Position numbers and translations under genes: made by a program | In this document: piece by piece, positions 12,501 to 25,324 of the stretch | How positions within the stretch are numbered: position 1 is the stretch's first letter | Layout of the letters: the number at the start of each line of letters is the position of its first letter | Notes under the pieces: model-generated | The model's database searches: none | Told to the model about the DNA's origin: nothing | Seen by the model: only the letters and a program-made list of their open reading frames with translations | Assembly (NCBI GenBank): GCA_949752735.1 | Contig: OX457037.1 | Location: forward strand, 32,544,966-32,608,965 | Origin: Lumbricus terrestris | Lineage: Eukaryota > Annelida > Clitellata > Crassiclitellata > Lumbricidae | Direction: 5' to 3' | Length of the DNA: 64,000 nt

Positions 12501-15500
12501 AGCTGCTGGCAGTTAAATTCGACTGCTGTAATAAGCTGTGATCATACGACATACCATGAATTGGTAATGTAATCATGTAATCATTCTGCGTTGTGTTAGT
12601 TTGAAATTAAACGAAGATTATTTTTAGTATTATAATTAGATCATTATTAACCAGTTTCCTTGATTTCCAAGCATAGGTGGAGACCTGGGTGGAGACTTGG
12701 GGGACGGAAAGAAATTTGATGGACGAATGGCTGAGTGTCGCAGAAAAATTTCCATCTTTTGCCGGCCAAAATTTCTGACGACCGGCGAAATCTCGAAAAA
12801 AATGTCTATTCTCGCCGCCAAAAAAGTTCATGACCTTTTTTTAGTCTTGGCGCTCAACGATTGGGGGGGAGGGACAAATGCATGGGCCGTCCTCCCAACA
12901 CCTCCGTTTGGGAGGACCGTCCCCCCTGTCCCCCCTAGGTCTCCGCCCATGTTTCCAAGCCAACAATCGCATAAACAACAAATCATGATTAGTACGAACG
13001 TAGCAAAAGCAATACACATCCTAGCGCCAAACAACCGACAGACAGACCTGCCCAAGCAGAGGATCAACGGTTACGATCTGATTGACGTTAGGTGTTGACG
13101 TCGATCGATGCTCCCCCACGTACGATCGAGATGGCAATGTTCGAGACGACAATGGTGGAGGAACAAAGAGAGGTTGCGTCTGCGGAGGCTCACATCCAGC
13201 AAGCCAGCTGAACAGAAATTATACAGAATAATATTCAGCGATGACACAACTTCAAACTACCCGGTTATTTTCGGTAATTACAGATTTTTTGTGCGACTGT
13301 GTCTGGACAAATTTCTCCTGCCTACAAGATCGCTGTCATTGGTCAGCACATCTTATCTCACTTTCAAATCCATATCAATTTACGATTACGATAATCAGCG
13401 TTGTATGCCAGAATCAGCTCATTGCTTGAAATACAGAATAAACTGCATCTGCTACCGCTACCGAAAGCATTACATGATATTATAAATGCTGTCAAGCAGT
13501 CATTTGACAGCATTAGCAATATAAACTAATCATACTAGATACTATTAGGCTGATTTTATGACCTTTTCAGCAAATGCATGGTACAGAAATGCCAGCACTT
13601 GAAAAAAAACTTGTTGTGAACTTGTGATCCACAAGATTATTCTTTAAAACTAGCTGAAGAGCAAAGTGCAGATTAGAAACCGTATCTCTTCGCATCAGAC
13701 CGAGCAGTGCTTAAAGTGTGGAAAAATAAGTTCATGGTTGCCCCTTATTTTCCAAAAGAAGTGCCTGGACGCCCCTTACCTCTCCAGGCTGCGCTGACCA
13801 ACAAGAGGCAGGACGGCATTCAGATTTTAAAATAAGTGCATGGACGCCGTCCATGACCGTCCAGCCACACTTTAAGCCCTGAGACGAAGGTTTCCTTTAA
13901 TGAATTTTTATAACTGCACAACCCCTTCTTTCCCTTCCCATCATCCTTCATGGTAACTAATCCCCAATCACATGACAATAACCTCTTTCACTATTTCTAA
14001 CTGCACAGAAGTGCTTCAACAACCACACAAATCCATTTACAACCATTGCACATTTTGTGTAGAACTGTACGCTAAAAAGCCCTGCTGCCTCAGACATCAG
14101 AGAATAGCTCAAAGACTCATCAGCAGTGAGAAGCACTCACAACTTCGTCTGTTCGCGCTTGCTGTCTTCGAAATCGGTCGCATGGCACCATCTCGACGAT
14201 CGTTCCCGACAGCGCATGTGGTACCGACCGCTGCACATCTGGCACTTGATGCCCTGGAACAGCAGCTTCCGACACGTGTCGCAGAAGGCCGGCGTGAAGA
14301 ATGTCTTGCGCATCTGTGCAAAACAACGGACAAAACAACGGACAAAAAGTCTCAGTGCTAATGAATGAAACAAGCAACTCAAACTCACGCTACCCAAGTT
14401 TCCGAAATCAATGAAAAATAACAGTACACACACCTACAGTCCTACACGCACACCTTCAGTGCTACACACACACTTACAGTCCTACGCGCACACACCTACA
14501 GTCCTACACACACACACCTTCAGTGCTACACACACACACACTTACAGTCCTACACACACACTTACAGTCCTACGCGCACACACCTACAGTCCTACACACA
14601 CACACCTTCAGTGCTAGACACACACACACTTACAGTCCTACACACACACTTACAGTCCTACACGCGCACACCTACAGTCTACACACACACCTTCAGTGCT
14701 ACACACACACACACACCTACAGTCCTACACACACAGGTCTACAGTCCTACATGCACCATGTATCTTCCCAGCAGTCATCCACACCATACACCTGCATCAC
14801 GCTGTATTTTGTCATAAACAATCAAAAAATTTACATTCAAAACTTTTCTTCCTATAAGTATCTCCATAAATCTCCGACACAGTCTTCCGCAATAACCTTT
14901 CATCTTTGTCGTCTGAAAGAACAGCGCATTCATCATCTCTCATCTCTTAGAACATCCATTTACATAACACAGGCAATGTGTCCATCTTATTGTGTAAAAA
15001 ACATAAATGTCGACTCATTCTGATGACCTAAGTAAAGACGACTTTCTCTCTTACACACTCCAAACAACAACTGAAGCAGCTGATCTTAAGGTTTAACTCA
15101 GCCACCTTCACACATCAGGTGCACATCATTATCCTGACACTTTACCTCAGGATTTGCATTCACTTAAAAGTTCTGTAATTGTAAAAAAGAATGAATTTAT
15201 TCCAACCATTTTGAACTTTCTATACATTGAAGTCTTATATTATATCTACAAAGTTTTCCAGCTGCAACACATGACTGGAATATTCTTTCGACTAAACGTG
15301 TAGAAGACTAACACATTCCTAGAACTAACAAAACAATAGAGGCAAATTTACGCATATCTTAAAAAAATTGCTGAACCAGTACAATTAAAAATGCTCATAT
15401 TATAATACAGTGAAAAAGAGAAGTTTGAAAAAAACAAGACAGAGAAAGATGAACAAAACATACGAAATGATGCTCGGTCGTCGTTTGTGAGGCGAAGGCA

Positions 15501-18500
15501 ATGGATTCTTTGAGGTCAACTGGTTCCTTTAGCTCCACGGACACTTCCTGACCGGCAAGCAGGGCAATATCCGTCTCCCAACTGACCAGCGTACTGCAAA
15601 AGACAAGACATCATCTGCTACACAAATCTAACATGCAATGGCAATGATGAAAATGGGTTCGCTGAATTCAAATCGTAGGCCTCTCAATTCAGTCCCTCCC
15701 GTACCAAGAATAAACCTTTTGGGACTTTTTCATACGTTGACGATGAGCTACACTGGTTCCCTGTCATTTTTATAGCACTTTAAAGTGTCAAGCAACAATG
15801 CCGCATTGCACACAGTCCTGTGCAGCAAACATTCTCAAAACCTAAACCAAGGCACAACATTTACTATTAAGAAGAATAATACTCATAATGATGACAAAAC
15901 GGACAACTGAAATCATTTCAGTATTTAATAACCATCTATCACAGTTCATGACCCACTGGCGGCCTTCCAGTTATTATCAGGCTCTATAATACTGCATGGG
16001 CTCGAACTTAAACTCATCTCCAGTAGAGAAAAGAAGACAGTTGTTCTGTTGTATGCCTCCTACCAAAGCAACAGAACAGACTAGCAACGATGCAACAAGG
16101 AATAACAATTTACCTGCTGTCCACCAGTTGCTCAAAACCTATCTTTAAGTCGTGGCTGGACTGGGAGCACCTCTTAGTAGACTTCATAAAGGGTGCTACA
16201 TGAATTTTTGAAATGGATGAATGAATGAACAAGAACGGAATAAGAATCAAACGTGATGTCGTCGGCATACCGTTGCTGTGCTCGATACACGATGCATTTG
16301 TCGGGGTTTAATTCCCGACGTTTCATGCCTTTCGCGAGAGCGTCTCTCAATGCGACGCCCGGCCGCACTGGAATCTGCAGACAGTGCATAAAACACATTA
16401 ATAAGTCATCTCGCTTCCATTAGACTCACACGCAATTGCTTAACCACGAAGAAGATGAGAAAGAGGAGCAGTCTCTTAAACCGGGACACAAGGGACACAC
16501 ACTGTGACACACATGAATGCAAATTTAAGTGGAACACAACACACATCTTCCATGGTTTTTTAAGCTACAAATTTTTTGCGATTCTTTGAAAGCAAAATCT
16601 GCGCACGTTTTAGTAGTCCTGTCTGAATTCCCTTTAGTACTTTAGTAGACCAATATCCACAAATACTAAAAACTCACAAGAAATTTCTTGTGAAGCTTTC
16701 TCAGTTGTAGGGCCGTCCCTCTGGAATGACCTCCTCCCTTCAATGCTGCATTCATTACATCTGGCCAACCAAACTTTCTTTCATAAATCTCTCAAGTTCT
16801 TTTTCTTTTGCACTTGAACATGTTTGTTAAGTCCTAGAGTTTTTTTTAGCTTATCTGCTTCGAATAATGAAGAAGCAATCCTGTACTTACTTGAATTTCT
16901 TCATTATGCCTTTTACTGAAGAAAGCATTCATTCATTCTATGGACTTATACAGCGTCCATTCAAGAATCCACTCGGGGCGCTCCCAGACCAGCCACAGTT
17001 TCAATCATCCTATCCCTGAAAGCTGTTCTCCTGTGCTAAAGTTTGGCTCGAAACCCCTCTAGTTAGGTATATTGGAACACTATCATGAAATGCTCTGAAT
17101 GAAAGATATGCATTCCTTCCGCACAATTTCCTAACAGATAAAATAACAATTACACCAATTTAAATGGCACAATAACAATGGTTTCACTGTTAGAACTTGT
17201 CCTGGGCACGACGTTAAACTGCATCCATCCTCTGCCACAGGGAACCAGCAACTTCCCTGTGCCGGTCCTAAGCCCGGATAAAATGAGGAAGGTTTGCCAG
17301 ATGGGTGGAGATACACTGGCAGTAAAAGACCAAGACCATTGAAATCCGCAAAAACCACGGCACAAGTGTCATAGCGACCCAGATGCTTCAAGGTGTCATG
17401 ATGTGGAGCTGACATGCACAGGCCGGTCAGTACAGACCAGTGGAGAGAGTCGGGGGGGAGAGAGCGTGGGACACATACGGGCATTGACCCAGGTTGTCCT
17501 TCGTGCCTTTCTCCCAATATTCTCTTCATCAGACAAGGTGGTCGGGCTGGTTCAAGATTCAAGATGTTAATGGTATGGACCTGCGGACCGGACAGGTTGA
17601 AGCTGGGCAACATGACGCGAGACAGACTCAAACAGAGAGTGGTGCCGGACACCTACGGGCGTTTAGCCCAAGGATTTCGATGATGATGATGATGAAAACA
17701 CTGCCATTCTGTTACGGCATTACAAGGGTGCCTTACAAAACAGACAACATCCCATAAGCAGCCACAAGCGGCGCCACTATATCACAAAATATGTCTTGCA
17801 ATAAATTTACTATCAACGCATTTTTCTCAAACGTTGCTTGTTATCAAATTTATGGGACTAGCTGGGAGAAAAAAATAACTGAAATTAATACGAAACTTGT
17901 GCCACTGACTGAATGACTTGTAGCAATGGTGCCTTGTTCTGAAATTAGTTTCAGAACCACAGATTAATGCTCGGCAATCTAATCCAAGTCCATTGTTTAT
18001 TAGCGCTTGCCTCTTGCCATACCAAGTAGTACCCCACCAAGTGCCTCCTATCAATAGCACCGTTGTCACCGCTTGTGTTGTGTTCGTAATTGGTCATAAC
18101 TTATGTGCCTATAACTGACATACTGCACTGCTTCTGATTTCAAAGAAACACTGCTCGGCAGCATGCCAGTTTAATAGTCAAGAAACTCTTGGTAACCAAT
18201 CACGAGCAACCTTACCAGGATTTTGAGTCTGACAGTTAGGAGGGGGGGAGAGAAAAGCAATGTTCCGTCAGTGCAAAATGCTGGTCTTCCTATCAATCAA
18301 GTTTTCGGGCAGTGTACATCCGTTATTTAATAAACCCCTCCATATAATTCAATTCAAACCATCTCCAATGTGCTGACCTAACACTTAAAATTGGCATTAA
18401 AATAAATATTGCATTCAGTACAACAGCTGGCCACAGACCTAAGACTTTAATTAAAATCCGTCTTTATAGTTCTCAACCCATTGCACTCAAGTAAATTGAC

Positions 18501-21500
18501 CTCTTCTAGATCTGCTCTCAATCACCCCATACCTATCAATGGACACACGTTGAATCTTGCTAAGCGTAATGTAGTGTTGTGAGGCGGAAACTTTCCTCGG
18601 AAAGTTTCATATCTTTCCGGAAAGTTTCGGAAACTTTCCGACGAATCTTTCCGGAAACTTTCCGACATATTTTTCGACCAATAAAATATTATTAAATACA
18701 TACTCAATTCTAATGAGTCCGAAATTTTCTTTCAATGTAATGTTACTAAATACTTTAATCACTATCAGAAGTTGGTGTTGTGAGGTGGAAAAATTGCCCA
18801 GAAAGTTTCATATTTTTCCGGAAACTTTCCGACGTATTTTTCCGCCAATGAAATATCATTAAATACATACTCAATTCTAAGGAGTCCGAAATTTTCTTTC
18901 AATATAATGTTACTAAATACATCCATCACTATAAGCAGTCTTAGGTGGTTATAAGTAATAGTTTATTCAATAGATAGCACTGCTAGTGTTAGTGATAATT
19001 GTTCACACAGTCCAAAAATACCGGTACATTTAGGAATTAAATGCAATTAAACCTTGCTGTAAATTTACAGAAAATATTTTTCATCATTCAGTCACCTTCA
19101 TATTTGTGAGTTATGAAAATATAAGACAGAAACAGAAATTGATGCTGTATTACTTCATGTTTATATCAGTTTTTTACACATAGCAATTTTCCAGCAACAG
19201 AGATGACTGCAGACATGCAAGCAACTAGTTTTCTATAGGCTACTCTAGTCTGAAATGCTAATGAATAGTGTTTATTGCTCATATTAATTATTTTTAAGTT
19301 CAACATTGTTTGCATCGACAGAAGTACTGTAAATAAAAGGAGTTTAAACTATAAGAAAAATTTCTGAGAGTGAAATTCTTATATTTTCTGAGTTTAATGT
19401 ATATTCTGGTTCTTCGGAAAGTTTCCGGAAACTTTCCGGAAAGTTTCCGGAAAGTTTCCGTCAAAATACTTTTCCGGAAAAGCTACATCACTAGCGTAAT
19501 GTAAAAACAGTCCAGGTTAGTTATTTAGCTTTTAAGTTTAAGTTTAAAGACATTTGTGGGGCACGGTGGTGTAGTGGGCATGTTCGTTGCCTTGCAGCCG
19601 GAGGGTTGCAGATTCGAATCCACTTTAAGCCGCTGTGTAGGGACAGGGAGCAAGTCCTTCACAAGCAATTGCGCGGCCGCTTCGGCGTGAAACTCCAATG
19701 CAGTGTCCGTGCTTTAGTCGGGAGCAACTCTAAGTAGTCAGCTTGAAGGGGCGCTTGCAGAAATGTAGAAATAAATAAACTTGCATCTTATAGCAATGAA
19801 TATTAGCATCACTTTCTCCCTCTACTCTCCTTGTCAATTAAAGATGGTTAGCTCTTGTTATGGCTCCAAGAGCAACCTTCTAATTTCAGTGTGCGTACTA
19901 AACCTGTGTGTGGTGTATGTGTACTTTGTAGGCTGTTGCTATGTGTGAGAACATAGTTTGTCCAATCAATTGGGTCACTGTGTCCTTGAAATTTCCTTTT
20001 GCGAGACTGCCGAAGAAGACCTTGATTAGGGACATTGCTCCCTGGAGAGACTGATTTCTAGTTGCTCTTAATTATTTGAAATAATAATGATAATAATAAT
20101 AATGATAATAATAATAATGATAATAATAATGATGATAATAATAATAACTTTTTCTTCGGAACTTTTGCTACATTAGGGTCGTGTCTGTTTTTTGCAATAA
20201 AGGAATTTGTTCATAATAATAATAATAATAATAATAATAGGCATTTGTTATTCAAACTGACAACTATACATGATTATGGCTATACATGAGTATGATTATT
20301 ACTAATATGGACTAGAGGGTATCAAGCGGGTTTGAGTCTCACAACCTGCTGACCCTTGATCCAGAATGGCACCATATTCAACTACGTGCTCCCTGACCAT
20401 TTCCCTATCTTCTCAAGTTGACTCTCATCTGACTACAGCTTCATCAAATGACGCCTTGTACATTGTGATAAAATGAGCTGCAGAAGTCATAAGACATCAC
20501 TAGGGTTTGCAAAATCGCTTGGCTGAATTAGCCAAGGACGCCTGCATGGATATCATATAGAAGACCTTGCTGAAGAAGTATAGAATAAAGAGCAACCATA
20601 AACAATGGAAAAGTGTGGTGGCATGGCCCCACAATGCACTGGTCAGTGTCAATTGCAACACACCAATCGACACCCAATTCTCCCAAAAGCAAGACGCCAC
20701 ACTCCACCATACACCCATGGATAGCACCGTCCACCATACACCCATGGATAACACCGTCCACCATACACCCATGAATAACACCGTCCACCATACACCCATT
20801 GATAACACCGGCCACCATAAACCCATGAATAACACCGTCCACCATACACCCATTGATAACACCGGCCACCATACACCCATGGATAACACCGGCCACCATA
20901 CACCCATTGATAACACCGGCCACCATACACCCATTGATAACACCGGCCACCATACACCCGTGGATAACACCGGCCACCATACACCCATTGATAACACCGG
21001 CCACCATACACCCATTGATAACACCGGCCACCATACACCCATGAATAACACCATCCACCATACACCCATGGATAACACCGCCCACCATACACCCATGGAT
21101 AACACCATCCACCATACACCCATGGATAACACCGTCCACCATACACCCATGGATAACACCGTCCACCATACACCCATGAATAACACCATCCACCATACAC
21201 CCATGGATAACACCGCCCACCATACACCCATGGATAACACCATCCACCATACACCCATGGATAACACCATCCACCATACACCCATGAATAACACCGGCCA
21301 CCATACACCAATTGATAACACCGTCCACCATACACCCATGGATAACACCGTCCACCATACACCCATTGATAACAAAGTCCACCATACACCTATGAATAAC
21401 ACCGTCCACCATACACCCATGGATAACAAACCCAATTCAGGCGCCTCAGAGGCCAAAGTCGCCCAACCGCCTTCCTATACGTCACTGCTCACGCAGCCTC

Positions 21501-22018
21501 GAAACATGAAACGCCGATAGCCTGAGTTTCTGCGCACTCGCCGGCCGCATCAGCATCAGCCACAGCATCACTGCATCAGTGACATCAAAGAACTGACGCA
21601 TCCAGGTTGGAGACTGACTGACGTATTGGCCGCACAAACATCTGAACGAAAGGTCAGCGAACTTATCGATTGTCTTCAACGACCGACAATCCAGGGCAGC
21701 AGCAGCAGCAGCAGCAGCAATGGACGTCACTACAGACAGCACCAGCACAGCCCGCCAAGCAGAGGCAGAGACAGGCAGACAGACATAGCGCCACATCTAA
21801 TACGTCAGTCGGAAACATGGCAAGACATTCCAGAGGAGATAGGGAGGAACACGAAATGGACAAGAAGAATGGCTACGTCACAAGCAAGCGTACACATACG
21901 TGAAGATACACGGACACATACACGCAAGAGCTTGCAGACTGACAGACAAACCTACAAATAACTTGAATTGATGTGCTCTCAAGCTGATGGACATACATCA
22001 CATCGAACTGACTGCCAG

Positions 22019-22117
<99 letters not shown>

Positions 22118-25100
22118 TAGACAGACAGACAGAGACAGACAGAGACAAAGAGATAGATAGAGACACACACCCACACCTACAGAAGTGGACAATCAGACGA
22201 CGAAGCAGAGCATGCATGAAGAGACAAGGTCTTTGGGTGGATGACGATGACGACATTGCAGCAGTAGTAGACGACGACCTCAATGTCTGTCTGTCTGTAG
22301 CCAACGAGAAATGAGCTAAATACTGGAAAGAGGGGGGGCAATGACGACGCCAGTGAGGGGGAGGGGCACTGATGTCGTCTGCTGGTCAATGAAGCGGGGA
22401 GAAAAACGGAACAGCCAGACTGAAATCCACATTCAATGCAACATCCGATCTGCAACTCTTCCAATGCTTTGAACACTCAATGAATAATTGCATGCACAGA
22501 TAACACAGTCATTCATTCATTTATCCATTGTCCTAGAATTAATATAACACCAACTGTAGACCTTATTGACCGCCAGAAAGAGCCTGATGCAATGACCTGT
22601 GAACTCTCAACAGCTCAACCATTATTAATATGTCTCATCCAATCACTGCATCTATAGAATTATACACACATGTATGCATAATTACATATATATGTACATA
22701 CATAATTACATATATTATATAGATATATACAATTATTTATACATACAAACATACATAATTACATACATACATACATACTATATATATAGATATATACAAT
22801 TATACATCTTCTTCTGGGTATCTCCTCCGTCAGGCATACGCCAATGACGAGGTCTCAACATGCCGTCTCCAACTTGCTCTGTCCATGATTTTGTCCACTG
22901 CATCTCTCATATCCATGTTCTGTGCTGCTAGATCTTCTTTTATATTGTCCATCGAAGTCTTCTCTTTCCCTCAACATGCCCGGTAGAGCTGAGGCTGGTA
23001 GCCTTTTGTCCTCCATTCGCCTGACATGCCTGAACCACGTGAGTCTTCTTTTTCTGATCTTGTCCACCACCATTTCCTTTTGTCCCAGCTCCTCCCGAGT
23101 CACCATATATACATACACATATAGATTTATAGTTAAATACATCAAATGCAATTATACATACCCGGTACACTTATACATACATACATGTTGCATACACACA
23201 GCCATTAAGTGACACATTTGCACATTGCATGTTGCTGACATGAAAAAGTGTCCTGGTAAATGGCAGAACTTATATAATGGAAGAGAAAGTTGAACACAGA
23301 CAAGTTTCTTAACACAAGATTGATTGCTTGTCTGATTGCTTAATTGATTGACTGACACAACACAAGCACTGACACAATTGGGTTATCATCAGCATAGCAA
23401 ATGCTAATTGTGTAAACATCTGCGCTGGTCAACTGTGCTTTAAACCCAGGGCATTTGCAGTAGACTGCAAACCTAGGAGACTTTTTACAGATCAATAGCA
23501 TCAGTCTCTCCAGGGACAAATGTCCCTAATCAAGGTCTTCAGCAGTCTCACAAAAGGAAATTTCAAGGACACGGTGACCCAATTGATTGGACAAACTATG
23601 TTCTCACACAAGCCGCACATAGCAACAGCCTACAAAGTACACATACACCACACACAGGTTTAGTACGCACACTGAAATTATAAGGTTGCCCTTGGAGTCA
23701 TAACAAGAGCTAATTGTCTTTAATTGAGGCCAAGTTATATAACAGAGTTATTTTTTGTAGCTGAACTAATTTTAAGAGCTAAACCTCATTACATCCGATT
23801 TTAAAGCTCCGAGCTTAAAACAAAGTCTGTGTAAGAGTCTACACTGACTGAACATTCAGTCAATTAAGACAAAACTGAAATCTGAAATTCTGCAAGTCTC
23901 ATAATAATACTTCTCCTCAATATTAACTACTCAGTCAAGGTTGCCATGTTGTCACGAAAAGCGCAAGTTGGGTTACTTTTCACTGCGCTTACAACTGAAA
24001 TTTTTTTCCTCATGAACTCGTGATATTTTGGGTTCCTTTTAATAGTCCAGTGGTCGCCACGGCAATATTGTGAGTTCTCATAAAATGACAGCTGTAGGTT
24101 ACTGGGCTAACTTTAATAGATACTAGTCATATTTCGTGTTGCTGACTTAATAATATTAAATCCATGCTGTATGGCATAAGAACTAGTCTACGTAAGAACT
24201 AGGCAGTCTGCCATCTAAATTTTTACGTCGAAGGTTTCAGCACATGACTTGTGAAGTGATTAATGGAAATAAAGAAGTACGTTTATAATGCTCAGAGCAA
24301 ACATTTGCCAATTAATTTCTTCATATAGCTGAGCACTATCTCGTGACTTTTAGACTATTTTTTCGCGTGATCTCGTGACAAAGCATTTCCAAAATGTGGC
24401 AACCCTGATCTCAGTCACAACAGCGTCTCCTGATACCAGCCATATTTAAGGCAAAAAAAATAATGTTGTGTTTCCGGTAACCCGACCGACCCTCTTTTGT
24501 TGCCGCGACTCAAAAATTTTTGTAAAAAAATGTTATTTAAAAAAAAAGTTATGAAAAAAAAATTTTTTAATAAAAAAAATTTTTCTCAAATTTTTTTGGA
24601 CATAATACGGTGACATTGCCTTCCGTATAGAGTTGGATGCTAGGCAAAAAATGTTGTGTTCCCGGTAACCCAACCGACTCACTTTTATTGCAGCGACTCG
24701 GAAAATTTTGCGTAAATTTTTTATTTACATTGACATTGCCTTAGAGTTTCACGCCTGCCTAACTACTTCCTGGCTGCCAGTCTTGAGAAACCTCGAGCCT
24801 TATCATTCTCACTTGAGTCACCTCTAACGGTGACTAGAGAAAATAAATCTAGCAACCTCTAGGTGTAACTAGTCACTGGCTCGATCAGTCTGGAACGACC
24901 CCTAGCAGTGATGTTCTGTTCGCACTCATCTTCCCCTTCCCTTCCCACTTTATCTTACCAGAAAGGATGTCAACAAAATGAAATTAATAGAATTGTTTTC
25001 TAGAGCAATTTTAGGTACAGGGAAATAGGCAGTTTATACTTGCTTAGAACACGTACTTTGTTGCAGCGTGTACCTATATGCAAAAAAAGAGTATTTCGGT

Positions 25101-25283
25101 ATAATTTTTCGTATAGTCACTGTATAAAAATATTTTACCAAAATAAAAATATATTTTGACCTATCTACCCAATTTTTTTTAGCTCTGTTACCGGAAACAC
25201 AGCATTATTTTTTTGGCCAAACTGATTTGGTGAAGGCTTTCTACAAGTCGTGAACTTGTATCAAGTATCCAGAGAATGCCTGG

Positions 25284-25324
<41 letters not shown>

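Noticed and set aside
17131..17652. 173-codon minus-strand frame as a host gene
   Set aside because: No domain, overlapping frames on both strands, and a GATGAT tail suggesting a retroelement end.
20500..21520. Four long overlapping frames (246-318 codons) on both strands
   Set aside because: All run through the 27-bp minisatellite; a repeat unit divisible by three keeps every stop-free frame open.
22855..23170. Host gene in RAF intron 3
   Set aside because: Sequence matches the C-terminal end of LINE polyproteins and is truncated on both sides.
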